A stretch of 64,000 bases of DNA from Halomonas sp. UBA3074 (GTDB lineage: Bacteria > Pseudomonadota > Gammaproteobacteria > Pseudomonadales > Halomonadaceae). The notes beneath the pieces were generated by a model. It ran no database searches. It was not told where the DNA came from and was given only the letters and a program-made list of their open reading frames with translations. The DNA is taken from positions 1 through 64,000 of the forward strand of contig NZ_DFBS01000036.1 of assembly GCF_002366715.1 (NCBI RefSeq), given 5' to 3'. Of this stretch, positions 1 to 8,509 are shown piece after piece. The position numbers and the translations under genes are program-made. Numbering within the stretch: position 1 is the stretch's first letter; the number at the start of each line of letters is the position of its first letter.

Positions 1-130
1 TCAAGATGAGACATCCCTGAGGCCAAGAGCCTCCTGAAGGGCCCAGCGAGACCAGCTGGTTGATAGGCACGGTGTGGAAGCGCTGCAAGGCGTTGAGCTA
101 ACGTGTACTAATGGCCCGTGAGGCTTGACC
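1..130 (+). rRNA. rrl: 23S ribosomal RNA, 3' end (partial)
   Basis: The first 130 bases match the conserved 3' end of bacterial 23S rRNA, including the segment with GTGTACTAATGG and the closing GTGAGGCTTGACC. The gene enters from the left edge, so only its tail is present. The exact 3' end is placed by analogy with E. coli and may be off by a few bases. It is followed by about 170 bases of spacer and the 5S gene, with no tRNA visible in the spacer. Confidence 0.95.
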
Positions 131-301
131 CTATAACACCCAAGGGGTCTGGTCGTGATGATGACGCAACATTTAAAACGCCGGATACGCAGCGTGTGGC
201 TAAGCTAGCTCACAGAACAAGGTGAGGCAGGCGAAGCGGCAGGCGATGAGACGATCATAATTTAGCAAACGTTAGTCAGCATGATGTACATAGCCCGTTA
301 C

Positions 302-418
302 GCCTGACGACCATAGCACGCGTGAACCACCTGATCCCTTGCCGAACTCAGAAGTGAAACCGCTTAGCGCCGATGGTAGTGTGGGGTCTCCCCATGCGAG
401 AGTAGGTCATCGTCAGGC
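302..418 (+). rRNA. rrf: 5S ribosomal RNA
   Basis: This 117-base segment carries the typical gammaproteobacterial 5S core, including CCGAACTCAGAAGTGAAAC, GCGCCGATGGTAGTGTGGGG and CCCATGCGAGAGTAGG. Its ends pair with each other (GCCTGACGA with TCGTCAGGC), forming helix I. It closes the rRNA operon that enters from the left and is followed immediately by a rho-independent terminator. Confidence 0.97.
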
Positions 419-429
419 ACTTATTTAAC

Positions 430-460
430 AAAAAACCCAGTCAACCGGCTGGGTTTTTTG
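430..460 (+). terminator. rho-independent terminator of the rRNA operon
   Basis: An A-run, then CCCAG, an 8-base loop, CTGGG and a T-run lie 12 bases after the 5S gene. The A/T tracts extend the stem, so it could work in both directions. Confidence 0.9.
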
Positions 461-480
461 TTGTCTGAAAGAAAATGAAT

Positions 481-565
481 GTCATGGCGAGGAGCGTAGC
501 GACGCGGCCATCTCATCCAGCGGTGGCAAGCAACCCTGAGATCGCCGCGCTTCGCTCGCGATGAC
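481..565. repeat. palindromic intergenic repeat (full copy)
   Basis: The left arm (481-514) begins GTCATGGCGAGGAGC and ends CGGCCATCTC. The right arm (538-565) is an imperfect reverse complement, GAGATCGCCGCGC ... GCGATGAC. The arms are separated by about 23 bases. A second copy of the left arm lies at 616-649. The structure looks like a non-coding, MITE- or REP-like mobile palindrome that has inserted beside the rrn terminator. No coding potential is supported here. Confidence 0.7.
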
Positions 566-615
566 AGGGGGCTCGCGATAATAGGTGGAGAGCGGCTGGC
601 TGTGGCCGACTATAT

Positions 616-649
616 GTCATGGCGAGGAGCGCAGCGACGCGGCCATCTC
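616..649. repeat. palindromic intergenic repeat (left arm only)
   Basis: These 34 bases match 481-514 at all but one position (a C for a T). The partner right arm is absent downstream, so this is either a truncated copy or a half unit. It lies between the full copy and the 3' end of the SDR gene. The rest of 461-693 shows nothing else that can be supported. Confidence 0.7.
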
Positions 650-693
650 GGTGTTCGGTGGTATTTTGAAAGTGCCGATAATGAAAAGCAAAA

Positions 694-1434
694 CTACCAA
701 TCGATCGGTTGGCCGTTCCAATCCCAAAAGCTACCACTGTCGTCAGGCGTACGCTGAGCGATGACCGCGAGTAATTGCTCGGCTACAAATGAAGGCGTAA
801 ACAGTTTCTCGTCAGGCACTCGTGCTTGAAAAGGTTTAGAAAGCGATGTGTCAGTGGTACCTGGATGTAAGCAGAGTACGACTGACTGCTTGTTGAGTCG
901 CTTTAGCTCTATCGATGCTGTCTTAAGCAGCATGTTATGAGCTGCTTTGCTGGCACGATAGCTATACCACCCGCCTAAGCGATTATCCTCAATGGAACCA
1001 ACCCGAGCAGAAAGGCTGGCAATTACCGTAGGATGTGATCCTTTAAAAGAGTCTTGCAGAGCCGCTAACAGCAAAATGGGTGTAAAGGCATTGATGGACA
1101 TTGTCTGCGCTAGATTTTCTGCACTGAGCTGGTCCAGGCGTTTTTCAGGCTGCAGTTGTTGAGCCTTATCGTGAAGGATGCCGATAGCATTAAAGAAGAG
1201 GTGAACCGGGCGGGCAGCCAATTTGGCTTTAAGCGCTTGTCTATCCTGTTCTTGGGAAATATCGAGCACGAAGTGAGTGATACGCGGGTCATCAAATGTA
1301 AGTGGGCGACGACTAACCGCTATGATATGACCTACCTGAGATGAAGAGAGTAACTGCTCGATAACCGCCGACCCTATGTCCCCAGACGCGCCAACAACCA
1401 GAGCGGTATAGTGATGAGGCAGTAAGTGGAACAT
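694..1434 (-). CDS. short-chain dehydrogenase/reductase (CsgA-like SDR)
   Basis: This 246-residue classical SDR is probably a cytoplasmic NAD(P)-dependent oxidoreductase. The nucleotide-binding glycine motif GASGDIG is at residues 15-21, the NAxG motif at 82-85 (NAIG), a catalytic serine at about 140-142, and the YxxxK pair is Y159/K163 (YRASK). The substrate is unknown. Such compact SDRs are often annotated as C-factor/CsgA-like, which says little about function. The start is preceded by AAGAGG. It points away from the flagellar genes and has no visible functional link to them; it ends near the palindromic repeats. Confidence 0.85.
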   Translation of the reverse strand: MFHLLPHHYTALVVGASGDIGSAVIEQLLSSSQVGHIIAVSRRPLTFDDPRITHFVLDISQEQDRQALKAKLAARPVHLFFNAIGILHDKAQQLQPEKRLDQLSAENLAQTMSINAFTPILLLAALQDSFKGSHPTVIASLSARVGSIEDNRLGGWYSYRASKAAHNMLLKTASIELKRLNKQSVVLCLHPGTTDTSLSKPFQARVPDEKLFTPSFVAEQLLAVIAQRTPDDSGSFWDWNGQPIDW

Positions 1435-1507
1435 GAGAGGCCTCTTGATATCCGCCCATTAGCGGGTGGCTTAAAACGGCAAGTAAAGAAATTTAGCGAG
1501 GAGATTA

Positions 1508-1957
1508 CTAGGCAGAAGCGTTGATTCGGCCGGGCTGGGCGCTGTTTCGGCCATCTGGTTTATACAGTGTTTTTTCAGCGATCTGACGGATATAATCCAG
1601 CATCGCTTGATTATGCTTCATGCGAACTGACAACATTTGCCCCGTTAGCTCATTCATGCGTGAGGCACGTTCACTCTTTTCTAACAAGCTGTCCCAGGCT
1701 GTCTGACAGCCAGCATTGGCAGCTGCTTCTCTAGCGCCTTTGGCGCCATCTGCATAACCGAGGCGTTGCTGTACATTCCGACGCACAGATTCAATGCGCT
1801 CAAGCTCGGTCAGCAATGTTTGCTTTTCTAAAGACACTTTCGTTAGCGCATCACCGTCAATATCACCTTGCGTCAAGAGGTTTTGCTCGCTGGACAACAA
1901 CGTAATAAGCGCATCAAGACGCTGCTGTTGATCGGTAAGCAAAGTTGCAAGGCTCAT
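1508..1957 (-). CDS. flgN: FlgN, export chaperone for FlgK and FlgL
   Basis: This 149-residue, almost entirely helical protein has the FlgN-family pattern of an N-terminal helical hairpin and a C-terminal amphipathic helix (roughly 90-135, rich in Met, Gln and Arg). FlgN holds the hook-filament junction proteins FlgK and FlgL in the cytoplasm before export. It is the last gene of flgA-flgM-flgN, 12 bases behind flgM, and has a good Shine-Dalgarno (AGGAAG). The assignment rests mainly on size, composition and position, because the family diverges fast. Confidence 0.85.
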   Translation of the reverse strand: MSLATLLTDQQQRLDALITLLSSEQNLLTQGDIDGDALTKVSLEKQTLLTELERIESVRRNVQQRLGYADGAKGAREAAANAGCQTAWDSLLEKSERASRMNELTGQMLSVRMKHNQAMLDYIRQIAEKTLYKPDGRNSAQPGRINASA

Positions 1958-1969
1958 ATGAAAAGCTTC

Positions 1970-2236
1970 CTATAGATCTTTGAGATTGGCAATCAGGCCC
2001 TCAGCAATTCGATCAGCGCGCATTTCGAGTCGCCCTTCACGAATAGCATCGCGAATCTCTTCCACTTTTGCAGTGTCGATATCCTGAGATTCATCAATGT
2101 TTGACTGGCTGAGTTGCGTTGATTCTCGCGTCGCCGTGCTTGGTGCGACTGGCGATACGCTCTCAGCTTTTTGAGTTTCATCCCGTTGCTGAGTTTGGTT
2201 CGAGCGTAATAGCGAATTAATGTTATCAATTTTCAC
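1970..2236 (-). CDS. flgM: FlgM, anti-sigma-28 factor
   Basis: This 88-residue protein begins with GTG (MKIDNIN), preceded by GAGG. The N-terminal half is Ser/Thr/Gln-rich and likely disordered. The C-terminal part (about 50-85) has the helical sigma-28-binding pattern KVEEIRDAIREGRLEM followed by ADRIAEGLI. FlgM binds FliA until the hook-basal body is complete and is then exported through it, which releases FliA. A near-perfect sigma-28 promoter lies 51 bases upstream, so FliA should drive its own inhibitor. The gene also lies downstream of flgA and can be read with it. Confidence 0.93.
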   Translation of the reverse strand: MKIDNINSLLRSNQTQQRDETQKAESVSPVAPSTATRESTQLSQSNIDESQDIDTAKVEEIRDAIREGRLEMRADRIAEGLIANLKDL

Positions 2237-2286
2237 GTTGTCTGCCTCATCGTCAACGTCGATGCGCTTGGCGCTTAGTGTAGTAA

Positions 2287-2313
2287 CTATCGGCAGTGCT
2301 GGGTATAACTTTA
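2287..2313 (-). promoter_or_regulatory. sigma-28 (FliA) promoter of flgM
   Basis: On the minus strand the sequence reads TAAA, 15 bases, GCCGATAG. This matches the FliA consensus TAAA-N15-GCCGATAA at 11 of 12 positions. It lies in the flgA-flgM gap, about 51 bases before the flgM GTG start. Confidence 0.85.
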
Positions 2314-2322
2314 GGTGGAGAA

Positions 2323-3039
2323 TTAAAAGTCCACTACCAAAATACCGTGATCAGCGACGCGTGCAGTCAGAATTTCCCGCGATTCGAAACGCACGCGTAT
2401 TTGCTCGCCAAGAGCGCCGCTTTCAAGGGCCTCACCTTCGCGTGAAACACGAAAAGCCGAACCCTGTGCTATGACAGTAACGCGCTGACCGCGTTCAACC
2501 AAGTCAGGTGCTTGTAAGTAGTGGGCTAAAAAAGTGCTGCCGTTGCGGATTGGACGCTGTGCGACTTTGCCCACGATGTCGGCTTCTGCTGTCAAAGCTT
2601 GTGCCGAGAGGTCGCCCAAGTTACCACCACGTTCGCTGAGCATGGCGGATGTGATCAGTGTGCCTCGTTCAATATCGCTAGCGGCCACTAAATAGGTGCC
2701 GATGACATCGACCTGGGCCTGCAAGTAGCGAACTTGTCGGCTGTCTTCGCCGCAACGCACACCAACGGAGACGCGGCCTAATGGCGCTTGATTTGCATTG
2801 GGTAAAAACGGTTCTGGTTGGATGCATGCAGGGAGGTGTGGCGATGGCGGCCTCAGCTCAATCACGACTTCCTCGCCTAATGCCTGTGTTTCTTGATACA
2901 AAAATTGATGCACTTGCTGGAGTAACTGGTCGTCATCAGCCTGAACGTGGGTAGTGGCTGCCATGACAAGCGTTGCCAATAAAATAAACATATCCCAGTA
3001 GCAAGGCCTTCTTAGCGGGATCACGCGCTTTCGTAGCAT
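2323..3039 (-). CDS. flgA: FlgA, P-ring assembly chaperone
   Basis: FlgA is the periplasmic chaperone that helps FlgI form the P ring. From the chosen ATG the protein is 238 residues, with a basic N-terminus (LRKR, RR), a hydrophobic stretch and a signal peptidase site at about HVQA. The C-terminal half has the SAF/FlgA pattern (DIERGTLIT, GKVAQRPIRNGS, RGQRVTVIAQG). The open frame continues upstream to an ATG at 3159. That would put 40 extra residues before the signal peptide, so the internal start is preferred, although its Shine-Dalgarno is poor. It is divergent from flgB across about 200 bases. Confidence 0.88.
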   Translation of the reverse strand: MLRKRVIPLRRPCYWDMFILLATLVMAATTHVQADDDQLLQQVHQFLYQETQALGEEVVIELRPPSPHLPACIQPEPFLPNANQAPLGRVSVGVRCGEDSRQVRYLQAQVDVIGTYLVAASDIERGTLITSAMLSERGGNLGDLSAQALTAEADIVGKVAQRPIRNGSTFLAHYLQAPDLVERGQRVTVIAQGSAFRVSREGEALESGALGEQIRVRFESREILTARVADHGILVVDF

Positions 3040-3239
3040 GGAGGGGCCACTTAGTGGAGAACTGAAATAAAAAAGGGGTAGAGTGACTGCATCGTTAGTG
3101 TAGTGAAAAGGTAGCAGCAGCATCACGCGAAATACTGGCAGAAATGCAAGCTGTTCCATGCTTTAGGCTGACGGCGACAGACGTATTCTTCATCATCAAC
3201 AAAATCCATTTTATTTTTTGCCTCAACGCGAGGGTCGGC

Positions 3240-3674
3240 ATGATTGATCAACTGGAATCTGCCTTTAATTTTCACCAGCAAGCCGTGAGCTTACGGCAAG
3301 CACGCCACGATGTGTTGGCCGCGAATATCGCCAACGCCGATACGCCCAACTATAAAGCGCGTGATATCGATTTTGCTAGTGAGTTAAAAAAAGCAGTAGA
3401 CGGTACTCAAAATGCATCAAGCGATACCGGCGGTGGACTGACATTGGCACGTACCGCTGGAAACCATATTGCTGGCGAAGGCCCCGCATGGCGTGGAGCG
3501 GGCAACACCGATTTACTTTATCGCATTCCTGACCAGCCTAGTTTGGATGGAAATACGGTTGATATGGATCGTGAGCGCACGCAGTTTGCTGATAACGCTG
3601 TTCGTTATCAAGTCGGACTCACGATGCTCAACAGCCGTATTCAAGGGCTGAAAAATGCCATGCAGCCCGAATAA
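3240..3674 (+). CDS. flgB: FlgB, proximal rod protein
   Basis: This rod subunit is 144 residues long. The start chosen is the internal ATG (MIDQLESAF), preceded by GAGGG, because the family begins here; the open frame extends 32 residues further upstream without homologous sequence. The axial-protein signature ANIANADTPNYKARDIDF is near residues 29-46. It is the first gene of the flgBCDEFGHIJ operon and is divergent from flgA. Promoters for both directions must lie in 3040-3239, where I could not fix a confident -10/-35 or an FlhDC box by eye. Confidence 0.95.
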   Translation: MIDQLESAFNFHQQAVSLRQARHDVLAANIANADTPNYKARDIDFASELKKAVDGTQNASSDTGGGLTLARTAGNHIAGEGPAWRGAGNTDLLYRIPDQPSLDGNTVDMDRERTQFADNAVRYQVGLTMLNSRIQGLKNAMQPE

Positions 3675-3705
3675 CCAGACCAAATTAGTGAGGAGTTAAC
3701 CAACG

Positions 3706-4116
3706 ATGTCGATGTTCTCTACGTTTGATATTGCCAGCTCTGCAATGAGCGCCCAGTCTCAGCGGATGAACGTTACCGCTAGCAATATGGCCAATGCCGA
3801 CAGCGTGGCCGGACCTGATGGCGAAACCTATCGAGCGAAACAGGTCATGTTTGAGACTCAGGCACAAGGCAACCGCTATGGCGTTGGCGGTGTGCGTGTT
3901 ACCGAGGTAGTGGAAGACGATTCACCGCTGCGCATGGAGTACATGCCCAGCCATCCCGCAGCGGATGAAGAAGGCTACGTAGCAAAGCCCAACGTTGAGC
4001 CTGTGCATGAAATGGTCAATATGATTTCTGCCTCACGCTCCTACCAGGCCAACGTTGAAGTATTTAATACCAGTAAGCAGATGCTGATGCAGACGCTGTC
4101 GCTGGGTGAGGGATAA
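3706..4116 (+). CDS. flgC: FlgC, proximal rod protein
   Basis: This 136-residue rod subunit has the N-terminal axial motif (ASNMANADS, residues 25-33) and the C-terminal helix typical of rod and hook proteins (NMISASRSYQANVEVFNTSK). These two ends form the coiled coil of the rod. The start ATG follows GTGAGGAG with 8-9 bases between. It is 31 bases behind flgB and almost abuts flgD, consistent with co-expression. Confidence 0.95.
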   Translation: MSMFSTFDIASSAMSAQSQRMNVTASNMANADSVAGPDGETYRAKQVMFETQAQGNRYGVGGVRVTEVVEDDSPLRMEYMPSHPAADEEGYVAKPNVEPVHEMVNMISASRSYQANVEVFNTSKQMLMQTLSLGEG

Positions 4117-4119
4117 GCC

Positions 4120-4809
4120 ATGAATGTCGATACCAGTGTATTGAATAGCGTAAATGGCGGCGGGTCGAATGGCCTTTCCGCCCGTCAGTCCGATGAGCTG
4201 CGTGAAAGCTTTATGACACTGCTGATTACCCAGCTACAGAATCAAGACCCGCTTAAGCCGATGGAAAATTCGGAGATGACCTCGCAGTTAGCGCAAATTA
4301 ACACGGTCAGCGGCATTGAAGAGCTGAATAGCACGCTAGAAGGCATCACCAGCCAAATGGATGCCAATCAGGCACTGCAAGCGAGCGGCCTAATCGGCAA
4401 AGGCGTTATGGTTTCTGGCAAGGATGTTTTATTAGAAAAAGATGACGACGGGAATTCTTACACCACGCCCTTTGGCATAGAACTGGACGAGCCGGCGGCA
4501 AATGTTAAAGCGACCATAGTAGGGGGCGGTGGCCAAGTCATTAAAACTCTTGACCTTGGAGCGCTAGACGCAGGTGTTCAATCTTTCCAATGGGACGGTC
4601 TCAATGAGCAGAAAGAGGCGGTTGCCAGCGGCCGCTATTCGGTTCAGTTAGAAGTCACCGATGCTGAAGGTGAAAAGATCGAATCCACGGCTTTGCAGTA
4701 CGCCGTCGTCAATAGTGTGACGCCTAATGATCGCAGTGGAAGCGTTCGGCTGGACCTAGGTGCTATCTACGGTCAAATCGGCCTGAATGACGTTAAACAA
4801 ATTCTTTAA
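4120..4809 (+). CDS. flgD: FlgD, hook-capping scaffold protein
   Basis: FlgD caps the growing hook and is discarded once the hook is built. The protein is 229 residues. The N-terminal export and cap region contains FMTLLITQLQNQDPLKPMEN (about 31-50), the family signature, followed by SEMTSQLAQI. The C-terminal half (about 95-215) has the FlgD tudor/Ig-like pattern including the phrase SFQWDGLN and the segment GRYSVQLEVTDAEG. It starts 3 bases after flgC. Confidence 0.95.
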   Translation: MNVDTSVLNSVNGGGSNGLSARQSDELRESFMTLLITQLQNQDPLKPMENSEMTSQLAQINTVSGIEELNSTLEGITSQMDANQALQASGLIGKGVMVSGKDVLLEKDDDGNSYTTPFGIELDEPAANVKATIVGGGGQVIKTLDLGALDAGVQSFQWDGLNEQKEAVASGRYSVQLEVTDAEGEKIESTALQYAVVNSVTPNDRSGSVRLDLGAIYGQIGLNDVKQIL

Positions 4810-4861
4810 TTACTAATTATTAAATAACTTTTAACTAATGCAGCTTTCTTAGGGAAACATC

Positions 4862-6100
4862 ATGAGTTTTTCACAAGCACTTAGTGGCCTAAACGCTCAG
4901 CAGCAAAAATTAGGCGCCGTTGGTAACAACATTGCTAACTCGCAAACCGTTGGTTTTAAAAGCTCTAATGTACAGTTCGCCGATGTATATGCAGAGTCGC
5001 GTATAGGTCTTGGCGTTCGTACTGCTTCAGTGCTGCAAAATTTTAGCCAGGGTAATGTTGAATCCACTAACCGAAATATGGACCTAGCTATTTCGGGTGA
5101 AGGCTTCTTTCGCTTTCAGCAGCCTAATGGTGAAGTAGGCTATTCGCGTAACGGCCAGCTAACCATGACCGCCGATGGACGCCTAGTGAACGCCCAGGGC
5201 GCGCAGATTATGGGTTATGCCGCTAACGCCGCTGGTACCGTTCAAGCAGGTGGCGACGTTGAAGCGTTGACAGTAGAAGCCGGCGATTTGGCAGCAAGCG
5301 CAACCACGGATCTTGAAGTCTCTTTAAATTTAGATGCGGGAGAGCCTGAAATGGTTGCTCCGCTTGAAGCGGATATTTTAGCAGGGTTGGATGCAGAGGA
5401 TTATTCATATTCAACAAATGCCACTATCTATGACTCTCAGGGCAATGCGCGTAATTTGACGTTCTATTTTACCAAAATTGACGCAGCGCAAAACGAGTGG
5501 GAAGTCAGTCTTAGAATGACTGGCGGGCCCGAAGATGCTGGGACTTATGCTGTTGAAAACTTTGCAAGGCTTGATTTTGATGCAAGCGGGCGGCTAGAGG
5601 CTGGTGGGCAAGAAACATTTACGTTCAATGCAGGTGAATTCAATGGGACTCAACTTGAAAATCTTGAAGTTGATGTAGATTTTGCTGGCTCATCGCAGTC
5701 TGCCAATAACTCTACTGTTAATGATATTGTCCAGAATGGCTACACGGCAGGCTCTATGGTGGGCGTAACCATCCAAAATGATGGTACCGTTATGCGCAAC
5801 TATTCTAATGAGCAATCGCGTGCAGCCGGTCAAATAGCGTTGGTTAGCTTTCGTAACCCTGAAGGTTTAAAACCCGAAGGCGATAATCTGTGGACAGCTA
5901 CTGCTGATTCTGGCCAGGAGTTAGTGGGGGCTGCGGGAACTGGCCTACGTGGCATGATTGAGTCGAGTGCAGTTGAAACCTCTAATGTCGATATGGCGCG
6001 CGAACTAGTGGATATGATTGTTGCCCAGCGTGCCTATCAGGCCAATTCGCAAACGATCAGCACCCAGGACGAGCTCCTGCAGACCATTATTAACCTTTAA
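4862..6100 (+). CDS. flgE: FlgE, hook protein
   Basis: FlgE is the main hook subunit. At 412 residues it is close to the E. coli length. The conserved N-terminus (SFSQALSGLNAQQQKLGAVG, then NNIANSQTVGFK) and C-terminus (NVDMARELVDMIVAQRAYQA) flank a central part (about 130-300) that is acidic and variable, as expected for the exposed hook domain. A 52-base AT-rich gap separates it from flgD, longer than other gaps in this operon, so an additional promoter is possible but none could be defined. GGGAAA lies just before the ATG. Confidence 0.96.
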   Translation: MSFSQALSGLNAQQQKLGAVGNNIANSQTVGFKSSNVQFADVYAESRIGLGVRTASVLQNFSQGNVESTNRNMDLAISGEGFFRFQQPNGEVGYSRNGQLTMTADGRLVNAQGAQIMGYAANAAGTVQAGGDVEALTVEAGDLAASATTDLEVSLNLDAGEPEMVAPLEADILAGLDAEDYSYSTNATIYDSQGNARNLTFYFTKIDAAQNEWEVSLRMTGGPEDAGTYAVENFARLDFDASGRLEAGGQETFTFNAGEFNGTQLENLEVDVDFAGSSQSANNSTVNDIVQNGYTAGSMVGVTIQNDGTVMRNYSNEQSRAAGQIALVSFRNPEGLKPEGDNLWTATADSGQELVGAAGTGLRGMIESSAVETSNVDMARELVDMIVAQRAYQANSQTISTQDELLQTIINL

Positions 6101-6131
6101 TGATCGGTCATTTGGGTAAGGAGTAAGTACC

Positions 6132-6890
6132 GTGGATCGAATGCTCTATACCGCGATGAGTGGTGCTAAAAACAGTATGGATCAACAGTCGATAGTGAGT
6201 AATAACCTATCGAATGTGAGCACTACTGGCTTTCGCGCGCAGCTACAAGCGGCTCGTTCCGTGCCCGTGCAGGGCGATGCGTTACTGGCAACGCGGACCT
6301 CAGCGGTAACGACGACGCCCGGCAGCGACTTTTCCCAGGGCCCCGTTGAGTATACGGGGCGCACGCTTGATGTCGCGATGCAAGACGATGCTTGGATGGC
6401 GGTACAGGCGGATGACGGTACCGAAACCTATACACGGCGTGGCGATTTACAGATCGACAGCGATGGTGTCCTGCTTAATGTAGGGCGCCCGGTGATGGGA
6501 GAAGGTGGGCCTATTGCGATACCGCAGGGGGCGCAAGTGTCTATCGGCGCTGACGGCACCATTAGTGCCATCCCAGAAGGTGTAGGGCCAGAAGCATTGG
6601 TCGAAGTTGGCCGTATCAAGCTGGTGACGCCGGAAGAAGGCGCGTTAACCCGCGGTGAAGACGGTTTGTTTCGTGCTCCTCCCAATGATGAAGGGGAGCC
6701 GGGTGCCTTACCCGCTGATGAGAATGCCAAGCTAGTGAGCGGTGCGCTTGAAGGCAGCAACGTTAGCGCCGTCGATGCCATGGTTTCAATGATTGATGTT
6801 GCGCGCCGTTACGATATGCAGATGAAGGTGATTAGTAGCGCCGACGAAAATGCCCAGCGCGCCAATGGCATTCTATCTATTCAAGGTTGA
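6132..6890 (+). CDS. flgF: FlgF, proximal rod protein
   Basis: FlgF is 252 residues and begins with GTG (MDRMLYTAMSGA) after AAGGAG. The N-terminus has the FlgF signature SNNLSNVSTTGFRAQLQAAR, and the C-terminus has SNVSAVDAMVSMIDVARRYD. It forms part of the proximal rod between FlgC and FlgG. The GTG matches the conserved family start and has the best ribosome site, so the later ATG at codon 4 is not preferred. Confidence 0.95.
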   Translation: MDRMLYTAMSGAKNSMDQQSIVSNNLSNVSTTGFRAQLQAARSVPVQGDALLATRTSAVTTTPGSDFSQGPVEYTGRTLDVAMQDDAWMAVQADDGTETYTRRGDLQIDSDGVLLNVGRPVMGEGGPIAIPQGAQVSIGADGTISAIPEGVGPEALVEVGRIKLVTPEEGALTRGEDGLFRAPPNDEGEPGALPADENAKLVSGALEGSNVSAVDAMVSMIDVARRYDMQMKVISSADENAQRANGILSIQG

Positions 6891-6940
6891 TGGTGGCCAT
6901 CCAGCGCTGATGTATATCAGTCGGCCGAGGGAGCAGAGTT

Positions 6941-7723
6941 ATGATTAAATCGTTATGGACAGCTAAAACCGGTTTGGAATCTCAGCAAACCAAGCTAGAT
7001 GTCATTTCCAATAACCTGGCTAACGTGAGTACCAATGGCTTCAAACGCTCACGCCCAGTATTTGAAGACTTGCTGTACCAGAACATGCGTCAGCCTGGTG
7101 CCCAGAACAATATACAGGATCGGCTACCGTCTGGTATGCAGGTGGGCACCGGTGTGCGCGCCGTCGCGACGGAGCGTCTGCATACTCAGGGTGGGCTAGA
7201 GCAAACAGAAAACTCGCGTGATCTTGCCATCAATGGCCAAGGTTTTTTTCAGGTGTTAATGCCGGATGGAACGACGGCGTATACGCGTGACGGGAGTTTT
7301 CAGCTAAATGAAAATGGCCAAATGGTCACCGCCAATGGTTACCCCGTTGAGCCAGCCATTTTTTTACCGGCGAATTCACTGTCAGTGAATGTGGGTGAAG
7401 ACGGCACCGTCAGCGTCCGTCAGCCAGGTGTTGCGCTTGATAATGAGGTCGGGCAAATCACCGTCAGTACCTTTATTAATCCCGCGGGTCTTCAGAGTAT
7501 TGGTGGCAATCTTTACTTGGAAACGGGCGCCTCAGGTGCACCCAATGAGAACATGCCTGGCATGAACGGTGCAGGTCGACTGTTCCAAGGTTACGTGGAA
7601 ACCTCCAACGTCAACGTCGTTGAAGAGATGGTCAATATGATCCAGACACAGCGCGCCTATGAGATTAATAGCAAAGCAGTGTCAACCAGTGATGAAATGT
7701 TGGCACGCTTGAGCCAGCTGTAA
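6941..7723 (+). CDS. flgG: FlgG, distal rod protein
   Basis: FlgG is 260 residues, the usual length. It starts MIKSLWTAKTGLESQQTKLD with VISNNLANVSTNGFKRSR just after, and ends with SNVNVVEEMVNMIQTQRAYE and a Ser/Thr-rich tail. It builds the distal rod that passes through the P and L rings. A short palindrome, CTGATgtatATCAG, lies in the flgF-flgG gap near 6907-6920; its role is unknown. Confidence 0.96.
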   Translation: MIKSLWTAKTGLESQQTKLDVISNNLANVSTNGFKRSRPVFEDLLYQNMRQPGAQNNIQDRLPSGMQVGTGVRAVATERLHTQGGLEQTENSRDLAINGQGFFQVLMPDGTTAYTRDGSFQLNENGQMVTANGYPVEPAIFLPANSLSVNVGEDGTVSVRQPGVALDNEVGQITVSTFINPAGLQSIGGNLYLETGASGAPNENMPGMNGAGRLFQGYVETSNVNVVEEMVNMIQTQRAYEINSKAVSTSDEMLARLSQL

Positions 7724-7773
7724 TCTTCTCACTGGGCTTAATAATAGGCTGCGTTATGCTGGAGTTGCACCAC

Positions 7774-8445
7774 ATGTTACGTCGTATTGCGCTAGCCTGT
7801 CTGGCGCTTTTAATACTGGTTATTGCCGGGTGTGCCCAAGTTCCCCGCGCTTCTGTGGTAGGCGAGCAAGAGCAAATAAGCATTGTGGATCGCCCTCCTC
7901 CGATCCCCAATGGCTCTATTTATCAAGCTAGGCAAGGCTATCAGCCGCTATTTGAAGATCGGCGCCCGCGGGCGATGGGCGATATTTTGACGATAGTCTT
8001 GGATGAAGAGGTCAGTGCGAGTAAGAATTCGCAATCCAATGCGGGGCGTAGTGGCAGTGCCAGCCTTGAACTTGCACAGTTGCCTGACGTTCTCGATGTG
8101 CTGGCTGAGTATGGCTTCGATGTGTCTGGAGCGAATGATTTTTCGGGCAGTGGCGGCTCCCAGGCCAATAACTCCTTCACGGGTACGATCACCGTATCGG
8201 TTCTAGAGGTCATGAATAACGGTAACTTACGTGTGCGTGGTGAAAAGCAAATTGCTATTAATCAGGGTACAGAGTTTATCCGTTTCTCGGGTGTGGTTAA
8301 CCCGCGTACGATCACTGCCCAAAACACTGTCCCCTCCACCCAGGTGGCGGATGCGCGGATTGAGTATGTAGGTGATGGTTACATCAATGAAGCGCAACAT
8401 ATGGGGTGGCTACAACGCTTCTTCTTAAACGTTTCGCCGTTCTAG
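7774..8445 (+). CDS. flgH: FlgH, L-ring lipoprotein
   Basis: FlgH forms the outer-membrane L ring. From the chosen ATG it is 223 residues with a short lipoprotein signal (MLRRIALACLALLILVIAGC) and the lipidated cysteine at residue 20. Later motifs include GDILTIVLDE, VLEVMNNGNLRVRGEKQI and FIRFSGVVNPRTI, all typical of FlgH. An in-frame ATG at 7756 would add six residues. The internal start has GGAG nine bases upstream and gives a standard signal, so it is preferred. Confidence 0.94.
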   Translation: MLRRIALACLALLILVIAGCAQVPRASVVGEQEQISIVDRPPPIPNGSIYQARQGYQPLFEDRRPRAMGDILTIVLDEEVSASKNSQSNAGRSGSASLELAQLPDVLDVLAEYGFDVSGANDFSGSGGSQANNSFTGTITVSVLEVMNNGNLRVRGEKQIAINQGTEFIRFSGVVNPRTITAQNTVPSTQVADARIEYVGDGYINEAQHMGWLQRFFLNVSPF

Positions 8446-8509
8446 CGTTATGGAGAGCCTCGAATGACAGAGCAACTCTTGATAGGCCCATTAACGGGCG
8501 GGTCGACCA

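Noticed and set aside
674..681. GCCGATAA on the plus strand, a perfect sigma-28 -10
   Set aside because: The bases 15 positions upstream read TCGG rather than TAAA, and it points toward the 3' end of the SDR gene with no gene to drive.
513..737. Open frame of 74 codons on the minus strand
   Set aside because: It runs through the palindromic repeats and overlaps the SDR 3' end; no ribosome site or family resemblance.
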